Assembly: GCA_963840975.1 (NCBI GenBank)
Contig: CAWJBC010000006.1
Coordinates: forward strand, 124,001-188,000
Direction of reading: 5' to 3'
DNA from: JAADJA01 sp963840975
GTDB taxonomy: Bacteria > Bacteroidota > Bacteroidia > Bacteroidales > JAADJA01
DNA length: 64,000 bases
Shown: piece by piece, positions 60,309-64,000 of the stretch
Numbering within the stretch: the first letter of the stretch is position 1
Layout of the letters: the number at the start of each line of letters is the position of its first letter
Notes under the pieces: generated by a model
The model's input: only the letters and a program-made list of their open reading frames with translations
Database searches by the model: none
What the model was told of the DNA's origin: nothing
Position numbers and translations under genes: made by a program

Positions 60309-60718
60309 TGAAAGGTCAAATAACTGAATATCCTGCAAAAATTCTGATGGCATTTAGCGAAGCTGTTAACGGAAACGAAAAAATATTTGACTGGTTGCTC
60401 AAAAATGGATATCCCGAACTTGCTGCGCTTTCAAAAGCAATCAGAGGAAGTGACGAGGCTTTCAGATGGTTAATGCAAAATGGATTCCCGCAACTTGCGG
60501 CTTTGGATATGGCAATTGTAAATGATAAAAAAGCTTATGAATGGCTCGATAAATATAAATTCCATTTCCTCATCGTTTTGGCAGATGCCAGCCGGGGCAA
60601 GGATGAAGCGATACGCTGGCTTGCCCAGCGCAATCTGCATATTTTTATCCACATTTCAAAACAGATTAAGAAATTTACCGATAACCAAAAGTTTGACTAT
60701 CATAAGTTGCATTTTTAG
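60308..60718 (+). CDS. 27-residue-repeat protein coupled to radical SAM enzyme
   Basis: No family is recognised. The 136 residues hold four tandem repeats of about 27 residues with the pattern A-h-x-G-x-x-x-A-h-x-W-L-x-x-N-G-x-P-x-L-A-A (for example EAVNGNEKIFDWLLKNGYPEL, KAIRGSDEAFRWLMQNGFPQL, then two more divergent ones), followed by a basic tail. The repeats look helical, like a short solenoid. It has no signal peptide. The start codon overlaps the radical SAM stop (TGATG), so the pair should be made together. Being a substrate, chaperone or substrate adaptor of the enzyme are all untested ideas. Confidence 0.7.
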   Translation: MKGQITEYPAKILMAFSEAVNGNEKIFDWLLKNGYPELAALSKAIRGSDEAFRWLMQNGFPQLAALDMAIVNDKKAYEWLDKYKFHFLIVLADASRGKDEAIRWLAQRNLHIFIHISKQIKKFTDNQKFDYHKLHF

Positions 60719-60865
60719 GATTTTCTAAATCAGTTTTTCAATTTTACACCTCATTTTGCCAGGGAAAAATTATCCTTTCATCATGAAAACTGATAGGTTC
60801 ATACAGTAATTAATGTGCTTCACACAATAACCCGGACTTTTGTAAACCTGACATCTTAAATTATA

Positions 60866-60873
60866 TAAATTTG
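60866..60873 (+). promoter_or_regulatory. Possible -7 box upstream of hairpin
   Basis: TAAATTTG fits TAnnTTTG. It lies about 30 bp before the 60904-60941 hairpin and 200 bp before the small ORF at 61073, so a structured leader is conceivable. Confidence 0.35.
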
Positions 60874-60903
60874 TCAGGGCAGATAAAAAGATATACCAGG
60901 TAC

Positions 60904-60941
60904 CCTGCCTGCCGTTTGGGAAGAAAGGAACGGCGGGCAGG
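60904..60941. repeat. GC-rich hairpin
   Basis: A 13-bp stem (60904-60916 with 60929-60941, one G-T wobble) around a 12-base loop, much more GC-rich than its surroundings. Such cctgcctgccg palindromes recur in many genomes. Here it sits in the 354-bp gap between the repeat-protein gene and the next small ORF. It may be a dispersed repeat, or a transcript structure following the -7 box at 60866. Nothing else is evident in the gap. Confidence 0.6.
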
Positions 60942-61072
60942 TTTGGTTATTCTGAAAATTGGCATCTATTCATTGGTCGTGCAAACAGATGAAATAATAA
61001 AACCTGATGATTTTGGGGATGCCTTTAGTGGGCTGGTACAACCCAATTCCGGAGCAGTGATCGGTCATCTTG

Positions 61073-61333
61073 ATGTATAAACGAAAGTTTGTTGTGTATT
61101 TAACCAATACCGGACCTACAAAACTTACTTTCAACCTGATACAAAATAACAGCTCCGATCAATTGATCTCACGGCTTATTCTGCAGCCCGGTGAATTTAA
61201 GAGTCTGGATATTAATAATGCTGTCGGTAAAAAAAGCCAAACTTTACAAGTATTAAATAATCATCCGCAAACAGAAGGAACTTTCATTATCCTCGTCAAA
61301 GATGGCAAATTGAGATTTTCCGGATGGAACTGA
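61073..61333 (+). CDS. Small unrecognised protein
   Basis: An 86-residue frame with a beta-strand pattern (KRKFVVYLTNTGPTKLTFNLIQ, RLILQPGEFKSLDINNAVG, TFIILVKDGKLRFSGWN) that would make a small beta-sandwich. No family is recognised and there is no signal peptide. It starts at an ATG with no convincing ribosome-binding site; a TTG precedes it. The coherent strand pattern argues for a real gene. The short length and the lack of a nearby promoter (the candidate at 60866 is 200 bp away) argue for caution. Confidence 0.45.
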   Translation: MYKRKFVVYLTNTGPTKLTFNLIQNNSSDQLISRLILQPGEFKSLDINNAVGKKSQTLQVLNNHPQTEGTFIILVKDGKLRFSGWN

Positions 61334-61413
61334 CGTTGGATTTCCATTTATAGCTTTAAATTTCGCCCTCCATCTTGTCTAAAAATTTGCCTTAGCCATT
61401 TCGTTTTTAGTTT

Positions 61414-61421
61414 TATCTTTG
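61414..61421 (+). promoter_or_regulatory. -7 box for lepA
   Basis: TATCTTTG, followed by CACCC, is an exact consensus match, 81 bp before the lepA start. Confidence 0.55.
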
Positions 61422-61502
61422 CACCCGGTTTCATTCGGTAATCAGGTTAGTTTCCGCACGAATGATTAAGCAGAACACAAATACATTAATTCATCAAGCA
61501 AC

Positions 61503-63290
61503 TTGAAAAATATCAGGAATTTTTGCATCATTGCCCATATTGATCACGGGAAAAGTACACTGGCGGACAGATTATTGGAATTCACCGGAACCGTCACCGG
61601 TCGTGACTTGCAAGCTCAGGTGCTCGATGATATGGATTTGGAACGGGAGCGGGGCATCACTATTAAAAGCCACGCCATTCAAATGGACTATGAAGATGAA
61701 GGTGAAAAGTATATCCTGAACCTGATTGACACTCCCGGCCATGTTGATTTTTCGTATGAAGTATCCCGTTCAATCGCGGCTTGTGAAGGTGCCTTGCTTA
61801 TTGTGGACGCAACACAGGGAATTCAGGCACAAACCATTTCAAATCTTTACCTCGCTCTGGAACACGATCTGGAAATCATCCCGGTGTTGAATAAGATGGA
61901 TCTGGAAGCTGCCATGCCCGAAGAGGTAAAAGACCAGATCGTTGACCTTATCGGCTGCCGAAGAGAAGACATCATCGAAGCCAGTGGTAAGACAGGTTAT
62001 GGAGTTGATAAAATCCTGGATGATATTATTTCTAAAATACCAGCACCTAAAGGTGATCCGGATGCTCCATTACAGGCATTGATTTTTGACTCCATTTTTA
62101 ATTCGTACAGGGGTATCATAGCCTATTTCAGGATTATAAACGGAACGATACATAAAAATGATTTTGTAAAGTTTATTGCCACCGGCAAAGAATACTATGC
62201 CGATGAAGTCGGCGTGATGAAAGTGAAACTGGATCCAAAACAAAAACTTAGCGCCGGTGACGTCGGGTATATAATCTCCGGGATTAAAACCTCTAAGGAA
62301 GTGAAAGTTGGTGACACCATTACTCAAGTTGAGAACCCAAGTTTAAAAGCCATCGAAGGATTTGAAAACGTGAAACCGATGGTTTTTGCCGGTATTTATC
62401 CTGTAGATGCTGATGATTACGAGGAACTTAGATCGTCACTTGAAAAACTTCAGTTGAACGATGCCTCCCTCACCTTCGAACCGGAATCATCAGCGGCATT
62501 GGGTTTTGGTTTCCGTTGCGGATTTCTTGGACTCCTTCACATGGAGATCGTTCAGGAAAGGCTCGACCGTGAGTTTGATATGGATGTGATAACAACAGTC
62601 CCTAACGTATCTTTTAACGTGATCACGAACAAGGGCGACATCATTGAAGTTCATAACCCATCCGGAATGCCGGACCAAAAATATATTGGTCACATTGAGG
62701 AGCCTTACATCATTGCACAGATCATTTCAAAGGCTGAATATGTCGGCAGCATTATGAAGTTATGTATTGACAAACGTGGCGTACTGAAAAACCAGGTATA
62801 TATTGGTGTTGACAGAGTTGAAATCACCTTTGAAATGCCGCTGAGTGAAATTGTTTTTGATTTTTATGATAAGTTGAAAAGCATCTCAAGGGGGTACGCT
62901 TCATTTGATTATTTTCAGTCGGGTTATAAAGAAGCCAGACTTATTAAACTCGATATTTTATTGAATGGTGAAACAGTAGATGCACTATCAACACTTATCC
63001 ATTTTGATCATGCTTACAGTTTTGGGCGACGGATGTGTGAAAAACTCAGTGAACTTATCCCAAGGCAGCAATACGATGTAGCGATTCAGGCAGCTATCAG
63101 TTCAAAGATCATTGCCCGTGAAACGGTAAAGGCGCTTCGCAAAGATGTTACCGCCAAATGTTATGGCGGTGACATTACCCGAAAACGAAAACTGCTCGAG
63201 AAACAAAAAAAGGGTAAGAAAAGGATGCGGCAGGTTGGTAATGTAGAAGTTCCACAACAGGCTTTCCTCGCTGTTCTGAGATTGGATTAG
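61503..63290 (+). CDS. lepA: Elongation factor 4 (LepA)
   Basis: LepA is a ribosome-bound GTPase that can back-translocate stalled ribosomes and aids 30S assembly. The 595 residues include G1 AHIDHGKST, the switch ERGITIKSHA, DTPGH, NKMD, and the LepA-specific C-terminal domain ending RMRQVGNVEVPQQAFLAVLRLD. Translation appears to start at a TTG (61503), since no in-frame ATG precedes the family N-terminus (KNIRNFCIIAHIDHG). A -7 box lies at 61414-61421. The protein is otherwise typical. Confidence 0.95.
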   Translation: MKNIRNFCIIAHIDHGKSTLADRLLEFTGTVTGRDLQAQVLDDMDLERERGITIKSHAIQMDYEDEGEKYILNLIDTPGHVDFSYEVSRSIAACEGALLIVDATQGIQAQTISNLYLALEHDLEIIPVLNKMDLEAAMPEEVKDQIVDLIGCRREDIIEASGKTGYGVDKILDDIISKIPAPKGDPDAPLQALIFDSIFNSYRGIIAYFRIINGTIHKNDFVKFIATGKEYYADEVGVMKVKLDPKQKLSAGDVGYIISGIKTSKEVKVGDTITQVENPSLKAIEGFENVKPMVFAGIYPVDADDYEELRSSLEKLQLNDASLTFEPESSAALGFGFRCGFLGLLHMEIVQERLDREFDMDVITTVPNVSFNVITNKGDIIEVHNPSGMPDQKYIGHIEEPYIIAQIISKAEYVGSIMKLCIDKRGVLKNQVYIGVDRVEITFEMPLSEIVFDFYDKLKSISRGYASFDYFQSGYKEARLIKLDILLNGETVDALSTLIHFDHAYSFGRRMCEKLSELIPRQQYDVAIQAAISSKIIARETVKALRKDVTAKCYGGDITRKRKLLEKQKKGKKRMRQVGNVEVPQQAFLAVLRLD

Positions 63291-63422
63291 AAAATTCCGC
63301 TTCCATCAAATCAAATTTGCCTGTTTGTCAAAACCTTTGTAATTTTCCGGCGTTTTAAATAATAAGCGCTGCGTTTTATTGTTTAATTTAGCATAATATT
63401 CATCCGCACTTGTTGGAGATAA

Positions 63423-64000
63423 ATGTACAATAAAGTTTTTCCAAATCGTTTCGACCGGATAGCTAAGGTATTTTTCCTTTTGCTTATTATGGTTTTGGCA
63501 GATGCTGATGTTTCTGCTCAATTCTACAACGGGTCACAAATGAGTTTTGGGAAAAACCGTGTTCAATACAAAGAATTCCAGTGGACTTTTTACAAATTCG
63601 ACGATTACGATATTTACTTCTATCTCGGAGGAAAGGAATTGGCGCTATATACAGCCAAATACGTTAAAGATCACCTGGATGAAATTGAAGATAAACTCGA
63701 TACAGGGCTTGATGATAAAATCCAATTTATCGTATTCAATAATCTCACCGATCTTAAGCAAAGCAACATCGGACTGATAAGTGATGAACAATATAACACT
63801 GGTGGGATTACACATATTATCGGTAAAAAAGTGTTTATTTATTTTGATGGTAGCCATTCAAATTTCAACAGGCAAATCAGGGCAGGTGTCGCCCAATCTA
63901 TCGTTAACCAGCTTTTGTATGGCAGCACCATCGGGTCACAGATGAAAAACACTTCACTTTTTCCTTTCCCTGACTGGTATATGAGAGGGCTGGTTTCTTA
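63423..64000 (+). CDS. PD40/TolB-like large protein, N-terminal part
   Basis: An open frame from an ATG at 63423 runs to the window edge (192 codons and more), so the gene is truncated by the window. The start has a signal peptide (about residues 13-32, ending VSAQ). The first domain, FYNGSQMSFGKNRVQYKEF through FDDYDIYFYLGGKELALY and IQFIVFNNLTDLKQSNIG, is the conserved opening of large (about 1000-residue) Bacteroidota proteins with PD40/WD40-like propeller repeats, often labelled TolB-like. The rest of the protein is outside. Role unknown; an envelope location is clear. Confidence 0.8.
   Translation, partial: MYNKVFPNRFDRIAKVFFLLLIMVLADADVSAQFYNGSQMSFGKNRVQYKEFQWTFYKFDDYDIYFYLGGKELALYTAKYVKDHLDEIEDKLDTGLDDKIQFIVFNNLTDLKQSNIGLISDEQYNTGGITHIIGKKVFIYFDGSHSNFNRQIRAGVAQSIVNQLLYGSTIGSQMKNTSLFPFPDWYMRGLVS

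Noticed and set aside
60871..61080. 69-residue plus-strand frame over the GC-rich hairpin
   Set aside because: It begins inside a -7 box and translates the hairpin; the PACRLGRKERRAG string is typical of repeat read-through.
63306..63521. 71-residue minus-strand frame after lepA
   Set aside because: Most of it is antisense to the signal peptide region of the PD40/TolB-like gene, which has a clear family match.

Overview
The window looks like a chromosomal segment of an uncultured-type member of the Bacteroidota, most likely Bacteroidales-like. Four things support this: gliding-motility genes gldF and gldG; secreted proteins with type IX secretion (T9SS) C-terminal sorting domains; Bacteroidota-style promoters (TAnnTTTG -7 boxes, sometimes with a TTG/TTTG -33 box) and few Shine-Dalgarno sites; and family content typical of the phylum (DUF3822, DUF4340 behind gldFG, DUF5687, TPR-containing sensor kinases, the short RpoD). 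Base composition is AT-rich. Most of the window is housekeeping. No transposase, integrase, prophage or CRISPR array was seen.

Layout. 1-5 kb (minus): a GxxExxY protein, then an apparent operon dapF - GNAT - phosphohexomutase - GNAT - mltG. 5-12.7 kb: htrA/degP, rpoD, an N-terminally extended GAPDH, pyrG with a coupled DUF4197 lipoprotein, and a DHOD-like enzyme. 12.9-20.1 kb: gldF-gldG-DUF4340, a small membrane protein and a large T9SS cargo. 20.2-22 kb (minus): a frameshifted S1/P1-like nuclease with a T9SS tail, and a HepT/MntA toxin-antitoxin pair whose hepT is frameshifted. 22.3-27.8 kb: lplA, a DUF1338 2-oxoadipate dioxygenase-like enzyme, a large FAD/Fe-S 2-hydroxyacid dehydrogenase and a lipoprotein. 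27.8-33.6 kb: rnz, a decayed CHAD fragment, a beta-helix T9SS protein with three 95-residue repeats, an intact CHAD protein and an Mpv17-like membrane protein. 33.8-37.4 kb (minus): sodC, an ABC ATPase with a DUF5687 permease, an internally deleted GxxExxY remnant inside inverted repeats, and mazG. 37.4-45.2 kb: a THUMP methyltransferase, pfkA, priA, an HsmA-like protein and an S9 peptidase. 45.3-46.5 kb: tRNA-Thr, tRNA-Pro and a metallophosphoesterase. 46.8-50.1 kb: a membrane-anchored hypothetical, DUF3822, rsmD, then rpsF-rpsR-rplI. 50.1-58.1 kb (minus): a signalling island of two paralogous TPR histidine kinases, two paralogous NarL-type response regulators and three unrecognised small proteins, bounded by an exact 48-bp direct repeat. 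58.2-64 kb: a 42-bp tandem repeat, a polyprenyl synthase, a radical SAM enzyme coupled to a 27-residue-repeat protein, lepA, and the start of a large PD40/TolB-like protein that runs off the window.

The parts most worth attention are: (1) the 50.4-58.1 kb island between 48-bp repeats, with three orphan small proteins; (2) a possible 2-oxoadipate to D-2-hydroxyglutarate to 2-oxoglutarate branch made from the DUF1338 protein and the adjacent FAD/Fe-S dehydrogenase; (3) the radical SAM enzyme overlapping a repeat protein; (4) relics of GxxExxY and CHAD genes, which suggest past small-element movement and local duplication. None of these was tested by database search. Family names rest on recognised motifs and overall sequence.
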